Numbered from the stretch's first letter, positions 41,700 through 53,141 are shown. The stretch: DNA of 64,000 nucleotides from Nemertoderma westbladi (GCA_032718475.1 JAUCBJ010004194.1:1-64000), one strand, 5' to 3'. Notes: generated by a model not told the origin, from the sequence alone. Made by a program: numbers and translations.

Positions 41700-43815
41700 T
41701 GACATTCTGATCTATGATCCCAAGTAGCAGAAGTCATCCACATGCTCAAGCACGCTGTCCTTAGAGCTTATTCCTTTACTATCAAACATTTCTTGAGGGC
41801 TGTCTAGGTTGACGGTCATGATTTTGGTCTTCTTGGACAAGCTGTCCTTAGAGCTTATTCCTTTACTATCAAACATTTCTTGAGGGCTGTCTAGGTTGAC
41901 TGTCATGATTTTGGTCTTCTTGGAATTTACAATAAGACCAACACTAGAAGCAACCTGCTCCAAAGAGCAGAGGGGCTTTTGGGCTCCCTCTAGTGATTCT
42001 GACAGCACCCTTAAGTCATCAGCAAAAGTTTTGATTAGTAAGGTACTTTGCTGTATTTCCTCTGCTTGTTGTGACTGTAGGGGGTGTTACCATCACCCCA
42101 ACATTATTAAGATGGTCTAAGGACATGCGTAGAACAACAATTACGAATAAGAATGGTGCAAGTGTGTCACTAATGGATCTGTGTCACCATCAGCAGTAGA
42201 CACAAATGTGGTAGAACCATCGTACAGTGATCTGATAGCTGTAATAATTTCCTCAGGAATCCCATCTGCTGCCAGTATGCTGAACATACATGGTTGGGAG
42301 ACTGAGTCGAAGGCTTTAAAGAAGTCAACAAAGATAATAAACCAGTTGTCTGTCTTTCTTTATTGATAACTCTTCGATTATCATTCTGAGTTCCAGAATA
42401 GGCTCCATTGTCCCATGACCTTTACGGAACCCATTTTGGTTCCCACGTAACAGTCTCACAACAGGATCACTGATGCAAATTAATATAATTATATTGTATA
42501 GCTTTACAGCAATCGAGATTAATGAGATTCCATGGAAAGATCCATGGGTTGTTAGGTTGCCCTTCTTTGGGGCTGGGACCAACTTATTTGTTTTCAGTTC
42601 TTGAGGGACTCTCTTTGTCCTATACATGTCCACAATAATGGGATGAATGAGCTCCAAGCACTCAGGAATTTTAAAGACCTAAGGGGGCATGCCATCTACT
42701 CCACTGGCACGATTGGTCTTCATGCACCTAGCTACACGATTCCTAGCTACTTGATTTCAGCAAAGGAGATGTCACCAATGCGGATATCTGTGAGCTACAT
42801 GATGCTACAGACTCAGCTACATGATGTGTCTCAAAGTTATCAGGCAATACCATGTCATTGATTAGAAGCTTCTCAAAGTGGTCCTTCCAACCTTTTAGGC
42901 ATTCAGCTGGAGATTCAGCCTTAACCTTGGTGGTTGTTTGGCTTTTCCTCCCAGTGAGCAGGTTAATTGATTTCCATGCCTGGGCTGATTGCCTGCTATC
43001 ATCAGCATTGTTAATGGCATCAACCTGCTTATTGATAAGCTCCTTCAGATTATCAGAGTACTGCATGTTAAGGGACCTAGATGCAGCCTTAACTGCATAC
43101 TTGTCTGTCCTAGTGTGCCGGAGAGGGCGGGACTCATTCTGCACCTTAAAGAGGTCATTTCAGCACTTCCGAATTCTGTGGTCAGTCTAGGGGGCCTTTT
43201 TCCTGTTTCGAGGGTATATAGGGACTGTTTCTGCAGCATGAAGGCAGTATTACCATCAAAGTGATCTTTTACCTCAGAGACAAGAACCTCATACCTCTTT
43301 CTCAGCTTTAGTGTGAAGCTGGATCTCACATTGGGCTGATGCATCAGAGTGGACCAGTCATGCCGTGACAAGGCAGATTTCGCAATTCTGCTAGCACGGA
43401 GACTAACACTTACCTTGGTTACAATAAGGTGGCGATCACTGGAGAAGGGTTTAATTGTAAATGCACTACAGTCTTGCATAGAGCTCCTCTATTTCCTACG
43501 AAATAGAATGTGGTCACTGGGTCCAGTGTGAGTCCATAGCTTTCCAGGGCGCTTCTTGAACTGAGTTCCAGCTGAAAATGGTCCATTTCCAGAGATGAAA
43601 TCCTGAAGATTGATGGAATATCGCTTAACACTATTGCTATAGATCCAGGGCGATGTGGATGAGTGATGCAGACTTGCATTAAAAAGTCACCCAGGAAAGT
43701 TAAGAATGCATGCTCATCCACTCCATCAGTAGCTGCTTGTAGATTGTGGTACAAATTTTCCATCTCCTCTACTGGGACAACACTAGTAGGAGAGTAGCAC
43801 AAAATCAGAACCATT
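41700..43815 (-). pseudogene. RTE-like LINE copy: endonuclease to C-terminal block, decayed
   Basis: Minus-strand order from 43815: endonuclease pieces (43814-43419, with AFLTFLGDF; 43479-43045, with SSDRHLIVTKVSVSLR), linker with GWKDHFEKLL (43144-42743), RT fingers (42657-42325, RVPQELKTNKLVPAPKKG and GNQNGFRKGHGTMEPI), a damaged palm near 42130, a FADD block in another frame near 42010-42030 (TFADDLRVLSESLEGA), then SVGLIVNSKKTKIM and LEHVDDFCYLGS (42008-41712). Several frameshifts and an internal 87-bp in-frame duplication show that it is inactive. It lies antisense in the intron between exons 4 and 5. Confidence 0.85.
41754..41927 (-). repeat. 87-bp in-frame duplication inside the RTE copy
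   Basis: The segment encoding KKTKIMTVNLDSPQEMFDSK and the next nine residues is present twice in tandem (87 bp, 29 codons), differing at about one base. The frame is preserved, so the duplication is recent relative to the decay of the rest. Confidence 0.9.
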
Positions 43816-45093
43816 TTACGAAACTTCTTTGCAAGTCTTCCGGAACATGATAAATGGCAGCGGATGATGCTGGTGACTCAGGGTTTGGGCCAGAAAGGTC
43901 ATCAGGAAAGGGACTCACATAATTGTTGGCCGCTCTCTCTCCAGTAGGGGGAAAAGACAGGCAACCAGTCAGGAGATAACTGACGCCTGTGAGGCCTATT
44001 GTGTCCGATAAATCCACTGGCCTCTAGTGGCCAGACCTCCGCATTACTAATATAATCCCATAGTGGAGGTTGGGGGCGCTTTTTTGCTGAGTCAGCTCTC
44101 AGGGCAAATACCCCTGTAACCCTGTGACCCAAATAACCCTGGTTTGCCATTCCACAGGGAGGGTGTCGCAGTTGAGTCAGATATGGAGCCCATCACCCAT
44201 ACCTACTCTGAAGCACATGTCCCACCATTGGCTATGCAGCTCATCTGCTGGGCCATCAATACCCTGTACCACTGCTGCCAGATGCAGGTCGCAGTGGAGT
44301 GCACACAAATTGGAGATGAGTGCGCTCTACTCCTGACCAGCTATTGGCGGATTACCATCTGCCTGGTCAGGCCATATACCCCTGCCCACCTGCAGCCGAT
44401 TATATGGGTCCTTAACCCAGGACAAAGGGTGTACCTATCCCAGAACGAAGGGGGTCCTAGTTACAGGACTAGATTAAGCCCTTATTACGAGGGTCTATGC
44501 AGCCACAGGTAGCACCTCCTTTATGCTGCATGGAGGTGGCAAGTTTCCTGAATGAGTGACCCAGAATACCTGATCTGACACAAGGGGTCCGGTCAATGGG
44601 TCTGGTCAATTGAACAATGGGTTCGGTCAGTAGCCATTGCCGGCTTACTTGTTTGTTTTTAAAATACTTTTTATAATTAAATGTTAAATAATAAATAATA
44701 ATTATATTGCCATGTAAATTTTGAACTTTTGAACTTTTGAACGCAATATAGCCAATTGTAATTCATTTAAACCCGAATGTACAGTACATATACCGGTATG
44801 CATATTAAAAAATCTAAATAAAATAACAATTAATTAAATTGCAGAATATTATTGAATGAAGATTCTAAACTGCGTTCCAATTGACAGTTTATTCAAAAAA
44901 TGAATTAAAATTTTAAATTTTGTGTTTTCAAAAGTAGCATCTTGGCCACATAAATATTTAATTATACATGTAGGCCATGTGCCACAAGTCTATACTGACT
45001 GTTTGTCCATCTTTCTATCAGTTTGTAAGACAAATGTCAGTTGTTTGGTAAGTACCCCCTATTGTGTACTGACTGGTATGACTACCTAGAAAA
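43816..45093. other. 5' region of the RTE copy and unique intron sequence
   Basis: Minus-strand frames at 43805-44150 and plus-strand frames at 44124-44512 overlap and show no domain. Their GC content matches the RTE copy, so they probably belong to its 5' region. From about 44520 the sequence is AT-rich and empty. Confidence 0.4.
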
Positions 45094-45297
45094 CTCAGAA
45101 TAAGGCCTTCTCTGTCTTTCTAAGTCTGCTGTATGCCACACTACCTCAGAATAAGGCCTTCTCTGTCTTTCTAAGTCTGCTGTATGCCACATTACCTCAG
45201 AATAAGGCCTTCTCTGTCTTTCTAAGTCTGCTGTATGCCACACTACCTCAGAATAAGGTCTTCTCTGTCTTTCTAAGTCTGCTGTCTGCCACACTAC
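45094..45297 (-). repeat. 51-bp minisatellite, four units, open in one frame
   Basis: The unit CTCAGAATAAGGCCTTCTCT...GTATGCCACACTAC (51 bp) is repeated four times. The minus strand is open across it and would give VVWHTADLERQRRPYSE as a 17-residue repeat (frame 45432-45082). The ORF lacks other support, and its length results from a unit divisible by three. Confidence 0.85.
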
Positions 45298-45519
45298 CAC
45301 CATCCTGACTGCCCGATAACGATTGTACCACAACAATGGCCAGCGCTTGGAAAGACGTAGGTAAATTAGAAAAAGAATTTCAATAGAAAAACGTACGGTA
45401 CACCCTTGAAAGAACCATCTGATATAACTCATCTCATTATAATATAGACGCTACCTGAACAAATTAACTGGAGTTCTCTATTTCGCCGAAAAACGTTATT
45501 TTGAACAACAATTTTCTAA

Positions 45520-46690
45520 TTGCAGCTCATATATAAAAAAGACCTGGAAAAAATTAATCGCCAGATTACAAAGTATCAAAAAGATTCTAGTCCAAAAATA
45601 ATTTATTCTGATGACTTAAACACAAATGTTTTATCAACACCTACCTCAATTGCTGAAATATTCCCCTCTCTTGAAACTACAATACAAAAAAGTGAAAAAT
45701 GTTCTCTATCTTATATAAAACGTAGTAGCCTCCCAAATTCATTTGGTTTGATCGAAACGACCCCTGTAGAAGTGCAATTCCACATCTTACACTTAAAAGA
45801 GAATACATCTTTTAACGACCCCTTTCCATGTAATTTAATAAAAATTGGCTCAGACATTATTTCCAATCATTTGGCAAACCTGAAATAATAAAATAAATAA
45901 ATACGAGTTTCAAGCACGGTTTTTTTCCGGATAAACTCAAAACAGCCAGAATCACCCCTGTATACAAAAGCGGCGATCCATTAGACCCACAGATTTCTCT
46001 GCAGAAAAGGATCTAGTAGAACTGACTATCTATATGGCCTTACTGGAGCAATCCATGTTGATATATGTTCGAAGAAACAAGGGATAGCTTTAATGAGAAA
46101 GCTTTTGATAGTGTCGGGGTAAAGGGTTGCTGTATAAACTTTTTAAAAATGGAGTGCGTGGGAGGCTGCTACACATATTATGTAATATGCTTAAGAATCG
46201 CAAAATTCAATTAATTATAAATGACTATTATGTGAGTAAGACATATGTACTTTCAGGCGATATTGGTTTACCGCAAGGGTCGGTGATATCACTATATATT
46301 CAACATTATTACGTAATATTCAACACTTATGGAAATTGCGTTTGAAGAATCTTAAGATGACCCAGATGAAGTACTCCACTCACACCTACCTTATCACCAA
46401 TCGCTCTTAATTGTACAAGAAGTCAAGAGTCTTTTATATTAGGGCTACTTATTGGTCAGTATAACTTAGCACACATTCGTTACATATACGGTGACTTGTG
46501 CGCCTGTGGTAAATAAACCTGAAACGGAGTAGCATTACTTATTTGAATGTCCACATCGCTCTCAACTGGTCAATGAACTCTCAGAATCATTAAATAGCTA
46601 CGGCTACATTCAGTCACTTCTCAAACTTCAGTTCGTGCGACAGCGACATTCACAGATCTGCAGTACCTTGTAAACTCATGTAAATAGTAG
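45520..46690 (+). pseudogene. LINE reverse transcriptase fragment, internally deleted
   Basis: Plus-strand pieces in order: a pre-RT linker (45520-45888, SSLPNSFGLIETTPVEVQFH and LKENTSFNDPFPCNLIK), a finger remnant near 45915-45970 (FFPDKLKTARITPVYKSGDP), palm/thumb pieces at 46127-46345 (GVRGRLLHILCNMLKNRK, IGLPQGSVIS) and a C-terminal Cys motif near 46490-46570 (GDLCACG...HYLFECPHR), the H-C knuckle common in Jockey/I-like LINEs. The catalytic YADD region is missing. It is a dead copy in the intron. Confidence 0.75.
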
Positions 46691-47013
46691 CTTTTCTATC
46701 ACCCCACCCCCCTAACTGTTTTTCATTATGTTATTATCTATGTTGTAAATTCTGTTATATATTTATGGTGGTGGTATATATAATTATTGTGCTTCCATTT
46801 TATCCGCAATAAGGGATTAATCGAATTCCTAGATTAGGGCCTCATGATTTAGGGTTAGGGTTACATGTCAGTTTTAATTAGGGTTTGAGCCTAACCAACT
46901 AACGTACACTAACCAAAATAATAAACCAATAAATCCACGTGCCAGTGCCGTAAGGTAGGATAAGCCTACTACAGAATTATTATACTGTAAGTCTATAGGG
47001 GTGCATTCCACGC
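46691..47013. other. Intron sequence, no gene seen
   Basis: It contains a GATTTAGGGTTAGGGTTA-like stretch at about 46845-46862, a short telomere-like word, with no array. Otherwise unique. Confidence 0.4.
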
Positions 47014-47037
47014 GGGGGGGGGGGGGGGGGGGGGGGG
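47014..47037 (+). repeat. Poly-G tract, 24 guanines
   Basis: An uninterrupted run of 24 G, the longest homopolymer in the window. It lies just before the 45-bp minisatellite. Confidence 0.95.
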
Positions 47038-47105
47038 TAAAGTTTCGCCTAGGACACCGGTACATAAAACGGTGTCCCTTGATGCGCTTAGCATTATAGC
47101 AGTTT

Positions 47106-47879
47106 ATGCCATGCTTATGGATCACCTGGGTGATACTAGTGGACAATTGCTTATGGATCACCTGGGTGATACATAGCGCGGTAGTGGACCATAGCTTATG
47201 GATCACCTGTATGATACATAACGCAGTAGTGGACCATTGCTTATGGATCACCTGTATGATACATAGCGCAGTTGTGGACCATTGCTTATGCATCACCTGG
47301 GTGATACATAACGCAGTAGTAGACCATTGCTTATGGATCACCTAGGTGATACATAGCGCAGTAGTGGACCATTGCATATCGATAACCTGTATGATACATA
47401 ACGCAGTAGTGGACCATTGCTTATGGATCACCTGGGTGAAACATAGCGCAGTAGTAGACCATTGCTTATGGATCACCTGGGGATACATAGCGCAGTAGTT
47501 GACCATTGCTAATGGATCACCTGTATGATACATAACGCAGTAGTGGGCCATTGTTTATGGATCACCTGGTTGATACATTGCGCAGTAGTGGACCATTGCT
47601 TATGGATCACCTGTATGATACATAGCGCAGTAGTGGACCATTGCTTATGGATCTCCTGTATGATACATAACGGAGTTAGTGGTCCATTGCTTATGGATCA
47701 CCTGGGTGATACATAGCGCAGTAGTGGACCATTGCTTATGGATCACCTGGGTGATACATAGCGCAGTAGTAGACCATTGCTTATGGATCACCTGGGGATA
47801 CATAGCGCTGTAGTGGACCATTGCTTATGGATCACCTGGGTGATACATAGCGCAGTAGTGGGCCAATGCTTATGGATTG
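47106..47879 (+). repeat. 45-bp minisatellite, left part (about 17 units)
   Basis: The unit is CTTATGGATCACCTGGGTGA, TACATAGCGCAGTAGTGGAC, CATTG (45 bp), with variants CCTGTATGATA and CATAACG. Units near 47470 and 47790 lack two bases. Each unit has a small hairpin, ATCACCTGGGTGAT. The array breaks at about 47879 inside a unit (CTTATGGAT) and resumes at about 52391, where the LINE between ends. Long frames over it are artefacts of the 45-bp period. Confidence 0.95.
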
Positions 47880-48051
47880 ACTGATATTTCTCACGAACTA
47901 CTTGCTTTACTTCATGATTTTGGATTTCGAAACAGGATTTCGCATACTTGCTGTACCGGTTTTGCCTAACTTACACAGTACAGCAGTATTAAGAACGTGG
48001 GCTTACCCTACTATTTATATTTCACTTCTTCGCGTGAATGCCAACTTCACT

Positions 48052-49263
48052 ATGGCGCGCGCAGCGGAGCCTGATATCTGCAACTGCAATCATATAAAGA
48101 ACGACATACTTGCCTACATCTGGGTATCTCACATTGCCGAGGCGCAAACGCGCGATACAATAATTGCTATCGTTCAATCTTGGCCGAAGTTTAACGACGC
48201 ACTGTTGAAGGAGGCAAAGACTGTTCTCCTCGGGCTAATCCCTTCTTCGGATAGGAACAAGTCCAAGCAAAGCTTCTCTAAAGTTCGCCAGAATGGTGAC
48301 TCCTTACGGCGAAATCTGGTCGTCGACATCCTAGATATGTTCGAGTATCCGGGATTCTGTGACAGAGGTTCCGCCTCCGATAACTCTACTGCTACTCGTC
48401 TTCCTGAATTTATTCCGGTCAACCTAGCGAGTCTTCCACCGTTTTCTTTAGGCAGCGCTGACATCTCTATGCTGTGTCGAACCGTCAGCATGCTGCAGGA
48501 CAGGGTCGCTGTTCTCGAGGCAAACTACGGGCGACAGGAGGCCCCTCTTGCTTCTCAAACAGCTGCGTTATGTACAGGCAAGAAAGGTGGTTCGATCGTT
48601 ACTCCTTCTCCTTCGGAACCACGGATTCACTCCTATGCTGACAAAGCTAAAACCACGAATGCTACCTGGAATAATTCATCCGCTGCTGGTAGCATGATCG
48701 TTATTGACGATGATGATAGTTTTGCTGTTGTAGGTGCAGACGGCAAACATCGGGCGGCGAAACCCGTAGCGTCTAAGCATCCACGACCTGCCGGAAATAA
48801 CAACGTTGCTAAGTCTAACCCCGGCGGCCAAAAACCGCAACGGAGGAAGTTTATTGAAGGCGCATCTTCGTCAACTGCGCTCAGGACAGTGCAGCCTATT
48901 AGAAAACTGTATTTAACTGGGCTCGGCATCGAGGTTGTGCCTAAAGATATCGAAGCATATATAAAAGATACTGTTGATCTAAACGTTTCAGTCGAACTGG
49001 TTAATAGGGAAGGTGCCACGCAGTCTTCTTTTATCTTAATGTGCAAAGATAACGAGCGCGAAACTCTTTTTAACCCCACCACATGGCCTCGACATGCTAG
49101 AATCAACTCTTATTTCCCTCCGAAGAATCGGCGTCCGGTAGTTACACAGGTCCCTGGGTCTTCCTCGGGACTCCTGCCCAGCGGTGACTCTGTTATGTCA
49201 GGTACCCAGGGCGTCTTGACCAACATTCCGGAATCTACTCAACCAATAGGTTTGTCCACGTAG
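48052..49263 (+). CDS. LINE ORF1 protein
   Basis: The open frame begins further upstream at 47902, but the ATG at 48052 (MARAAEPDICNC) is the first with a plausible context and removes a hydrophobic tail that looks like untranslated sequence. The 403-residue product has an N-terminal helical domain, a coiled-coil-like segment (ISMLCRTVSMLQDRVAVLEA), a basic Ser/Lys/Pro-rich middle (HRAAKPVASKHPRPAG) and a C-terminal fold starting KLYLTGLGIEVVPKDIEAYI, resembling the nucleic-acid-binding domains that end LINE ORF1 proteins. The frame is intact. It presumably packages element RNA. Confidence 0.75.
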   Translation: MARAAEPDICNCNHIKNDILAYIWVSHIAEAQTRDTIIAIVQSWPKFNDALLKEAKTVLLGLIPSSDRNKSKQSFSKVRQNGDSLRRNLVVDILDMFEYPGFCDRGSASDNSTATRLPEFIPVNLASLPPFSLGSADISMLCRTVSMLQDRVAVLEANYGRQEAPLASQTAALCTGKKGGSIVTPSPSEPRIHSYADKAKTTNATWNNSSAAGSMIVIDDDDSFAVVGADGKHRAAKPVASKHPRPAGNNNVAKSNPGGQKPQRRKFIEGASSSTALRTVQPIRKLYLTGLGIEVVPKDIEAYIKDTVDLNVSVELVNREGATQSSFILMCKDNERETLFNPTTWPRHARINSYFPPKNRRPVVTQVPGSSSGLLPSGDSVMSGTQGVLTNIPESTQPIGLST

Positions 49264-49380
49264 CCAACTGGGCTATATTCCATGTATTATCGTGTATTTT
49301 TAATAACCCGACATCTTTTCCTTTTTAAATATATATTTTTATACTATTAATTCCTTTTTATCATCTTACTAGTGTTTTCA

Positions 49381-50480
49381 ATGGCGAATAATAATATGAA
49401 ACTTAGTTTAACTTCATACAATTGTAACTCAATTAAAAATGCGGCTTCGCAGAAAATTATTTTCAATTTGTGCGAATCAGGAACCGATATTTTATTCCTG
49501 CAAGAACTGTGTATAACCAAGCAGGAGCTTGGTATTGTTAATAATTTACACCCTGGTTTTCTAGGTGTTGGTGTATCTCCTGTTTGCAGTAGTTCTGGTA
49601 TACTATCCGGGCGCCCTTATGGTGGAGTAGCCGTAGTGTACAGAAACACAATTGCACACGCTGTTAACGTTATTCAATTTAATGATTCACGATTTATTGG
49701 TGCAGTTGTTAACCGTAATTTACATAAACTATTTTTACTCAATGTTTATATGCCTTACCAATGTGCAGAAAATGACACATTGTATACAAATTGCCTGGGT
49801 GAGATAAAATCCATTTATGAATCAATTGGTTTTACTAACTTTTGCATTATTTGTGATTTTAATGCTCATCCAGATATTTCGCGCTCTTTTTATGCTCATC
49901 TTACCGAATGGTGCAATAACGAGGGGTTAATAATTTTAGATATTGAACATCTGCCTTCGGACACCTTTACGTACATAAAGTGACGCACACTCCAGCACAT
50001 CTTGGCTGGATCATATTGTGTGTCCTCCATCTACTGGTAGTATTATTAGTTCAGTTTCTGTGGACTATTCACTGTCTATTAGAGACCACATGCCTCTAGT
50101 TGTAGATTTTTCAGTTTATATTTCCCCCTCGCCTGTAATTAAAGCTAATTGTACTTGTAACGCATCTCCCAGGTGCCCCAAGTTGGATTGGTGTAAGACA
50201 TCTCCTGAGTCACTTAATAATTATGCTTTTAAAGTTAAAAGTTTGTTGATAATGAATATGTAAACTGTACAGATCCACATTGCAGTAATAGTTCTCATAG
50301 AATCGATATTGATAATATTTTTAACTTTATAGTTAATACTTTAAACACTTGTGCTAATGAAACTATTAAATGTAAAACGTCTGTGTCATCTTCTAAACGC
50401 CACATCCCTGGGTGGAATGACTTTGTACGGGAGAAACATGACGACGCCAGAAATAAGTTTTATCCTGGAGATCAGCCGGG
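49381..50480 (+). pseudogene. LINE ORF2, endonuclease part (two or three frameshifts)
   Basis: From ATG 49381 the frame carries APE endonuclease motifs: SLTSYNCNSIKNAA, DILFLQELCI (catalytic Glu), GRPYGGVAVVYRN, LLNVYMP and ICDFNAHPD. A one-base insertion near 49978-49982 (ACATAAAGTGAC) moves the frame, after which SSTSWLDHIVCPP and SIRDHMPLVVDF (the SDHxPL equivalent) follow to 50263. Another shift near 50235 leads to the linker containing KRHIPGWNDFVREKHDDARN. Few lesions suggest a recently inactivated copy. Confidence 0.85.
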
Positions 50481-50559
50481 TCTCCCAGGCAAGGTTATAT
50501 TCACGATAATTATCTGCGGTCGAAAGCCAATTTTAAACGAGCGCCCAGGGCATGTAAGC

Positions 50560-52262
50560 GTGATGAACAGAACATACGTGATACTAAATTAGCTGAGTCT
50601 TTATTGGGCAGTACTTCAAATAAAGGTAACCCAATAAAGAACTTTTGGTCTGATGTACACAAATGTTGCTCGGAAACAACTGTACTCGGTAGTACAGTTG
50701 TTTAAAGTAGGCGACGCAGTTGGTCCCGAACAGATTTGTGGGTTGTGGAGAGATCATTTTTGTGATCTATTTAATTCAGTATCTGATGACAGTAGTAAGG
50801 AATTTGTAACTAATAAGTTATTGGGAACTACTTTTAGTAAAACAAATAATGTAGTAGTTAATGAAATATTTGAAGCTATTAATAGTTTGTGTAGCGGTAA
50901 GGCAATAGGCCCTGATGGCCTTGAAGCTGAGCATTTTATCCATGGGTGCTGTGTACCACTGTTGAATATTTTAACTCTATTTTTTAACTTAATTTTCAGC
51001 CATGGTTATATTCCCCAGCTTATGATGGAATCCGTTATTATTCCTTTAATAAAGGATAAAACCGGGGACCATACAAGCAAAGATAATTATAGGGGTATTT
51101 CGATAGCTACTGTTCTTAGTAAATTACTGGAAAATATTATTTTGGCACGGTGCTTGTCTTTGATGTATACGACTGATAATCAGTTTGGATTTAAGACAAA
51201 ATTAGGTACGGAATTATGTATCTTTACACTTAAGGAGATACTTAATTACTATATTTCTAACAATACGCCCATTTACGTATGTATGTTGGATGCCAGTAAA
51301 GCATTCGACAAAATAAATCATTTTAAGTTATTTAGTAAACTGATATCGCGGGGTTTTCCATTATATGTAGTCCGCATTATTTTATATTGGTATCGAGCTC
51401 AGTCGATGCATGTAATCTGGGGTGGTTTTACATCTGCTAAGTTTACTGTTACCAATGGTACTAAGCAAGGTGGTATTTTGTCGCCTTTGCTCTACAACAT
51501 TTATATCGATGATTTATGCAAGCAAATGTCCAGTGCTGATGTAGGTTGCGTTATTGATGGAACCAGGATTAATCACCTTGGTTACGCTGATGACTTATGT
51601 TTAATTTCAAACTCTATTTTTGGTTTACAGCACTTAATAGATATATGTGTTACTTACGCAAAAGGTAATTCTATAACTTTCAATAAAAAGAAAAGTAAGT
51701 GTTTATATTTGCATCCTAAGGGGTCGACAATTATTTGTCGCCCTAGTGTTTATCTTAATGGCTCTCCTATTGAAGTCGTTGAGAAGTTTAATTATCTTGG
51801 CCATATTGTACACAGTACTTTTTAGATGACGACTACGATATCAGGAATCAAACTTGTAAGCTTTATTCTAGGGGTAATTTTTTGATTCGCAAATTCGGTT
51901 CATGCCCTGTCCCCGTTAAAGTTACTTTATTTCGTGCATATTGTACACCGTTATATTGTAATGCTCTTTGGGCCAGACAAAACTATTCTGAGTCTGTTCA
52001 CAACAAACTCAAAGTAGCTTATAATAATTGTGCTAGACGGTTTTTCAATATACCCAGAGTTGTTGATGATGAAACTACTAGCATTCGATTAGCTTTAGGG
52101 TCCTTAAATGTCCCTCTTTTTATTCATATTCGTTATAGGGCGGTCGCTGGCCTTTTTTGCCGCATAACCAAACTAGATAACTACGTTCTGCGTGCCATTT
52201 GCACCATTGCCAAGGGTTCTAGAATTTGCGCAATGCGTAATACCGAATTTCTATGTAGCTAA
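50560..52262 (+). pseudogene. LINE ORF2, reverse transcriptase and C-terminal part
   Basis: The 50653-51825 frame has all RT blocks: GKAIGPDGLEAEHF, IPLIKDKTGDHTSKDNYRGI, SKLLENIILARC, QFGFKTKLGTELCIF, VCMLDASKAFDKINHFKLF (first catalytic Asp), TKQGGILSPLLYNIYIDDL and GYADDLCLISNS (catalytic YADD), then FNYLGHIVHSTF. After one frameshift at about 51828 the C-terminal part continues (51882-52262, FRAYCTPLYCNALWARQNY, KLKVAYNNCARRFFNIPR). Catalytic residues are present. Clade not assigned. Confidence 0.9.
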
Positions 52263-52390
52263 TTACGTTAATTTGTCTAATCATTTTGGTAATTTGTATA
52301 ATTTAGTGTTATGTTTACATTGGTCATTATTGTGCTCTAACTATTTTACTACTATGGAATTTATTTTTCTGAATTAAAGATTATAATAAT

Positions 52391-52590
52391 AACCTGTATG
52401 ATACATAACGCAATAGTGGACCATTGCTTATGGATCACCTGGGTGATACATAGCACAGTAGTGGACCATTGCTTATTGATCACCTGGGTGATACATAGCG
52501 CAGTAATGGACCATTGCTTATGGATCTCCTGTATGATACATAACGGAGTTAGTGGTCCATTGCTTATGGATCACCTGGGTGATTCAGAGC
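52391..52590 (+). repeat. 45-bp minisatellite, right part (about 4.5 units)
   Basis: Same 45-bp unit and variants as 47106-47879, resuming mid-unit at CCTGTATGATACATAACG directly after the LINE tail. It ends with a decayed unit (GTGATTCAGAGCGCA). Confidence 0.95.
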
Positions 52591-52668
52591 GCAATATATT
52601 AATGATACAAAATTTTTTAAAATTTGATTGACTGTAACACGTGTAACATTATAAATAATAATCAACAG

Positions 52669-52809
52669 ATGTAGATGAGTGCACTGCTGATATTCACGGA
52701 TGCACTGAAAGTGCCACTACAACTGGAAGTTGTACAAACATTGTGGGAAGCTACCAATGTGAATGTAAAGCTGAATTCACACCAACCGCCAATCCACAGA
52801 TTTGCCAAG
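52669..52809 (+). CDS. PAN/EGF extracellular gene, exon 5: calcium-binding EGF domain
   Basis: Acceptor AATCAACAG at 52668 and donor CCAAG|GTAATA at 52809; 141 bp, phase 1-1. It encodes DVDECTADIHGC, then ESATTTGSCTNIVGSYQCEC and a final Cys, again a six-cysteine cbEGF. It is a close duplicate of exon 4, and even the acceptor context is the same. No later exon of this gene is recognisable before 64000, so the 3' end probably lies beyond the window. Confidence 0.88.
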
Positions 52810-53141
52810 GTAATAAATAAATTTGTATTACGATTATACTGTAATAATAATAATATAAAGTGGAATTGATTTAGGGAAACGCAATGAGAGTATAAAAATA
52901 ACAGCAAGCGCGATAATCGTTAACTTCATATCAATATATTAAAGTACGTAAAAACAATGAAATCATATGCACAAGTTCTAGTTTCGATTTTTACACAAAC
53001 TCATCTTAGTAATAATGTACAAAATTTAGCCTAAATGTTGCAAACTGCAAGGTTTGAATTTAAAAAGATGGCGCCAAAAAATAATAAAAAGGCGGTTACT
53101 GTTAAGCGATTACTGTATAAATCGCCAAAATATTGTAAAAA
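52810..53141. other. Intron or intergenic, no gene seen
   Basis: AT-rich unique sequence between exon 5 and MITE copy C. Confidence 0.35.

Larger units (their letters stand above)
47880..52390 (+). mobile_element. Near full-length LINE inserted in the minisatellite
   Basis: The element occupies exactly the gap between the two parts of the 45-bp array. The left flank ends CTTATGGAT and the right flank resumes at ACCTGTATGATA, so only about one base of the unit is missing and no target duplication is evident. It has a short 5' leader, ORF1 (48052-49263), ORF2 with endonuclease and RT (49381-52262), a ~130-bp 3' untranslated region and a tail GATTATAATAATAA. Only a few single-base frameshifts interrupt ORF2. 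It also lies in the intron before exon 5 of the PAN/EGF gene, in sense orientation. Confidence 0.85.

Noticed and set aside
46845-46862. Telomere-like TTAGGG words
   Set aside because: Only about two units; no array or chromosome-end context.
46874-47716. Repetitive open frames over the 45-bp array
   Set aside because: The period is divisible by three, and frames are open on both strands with no other support.
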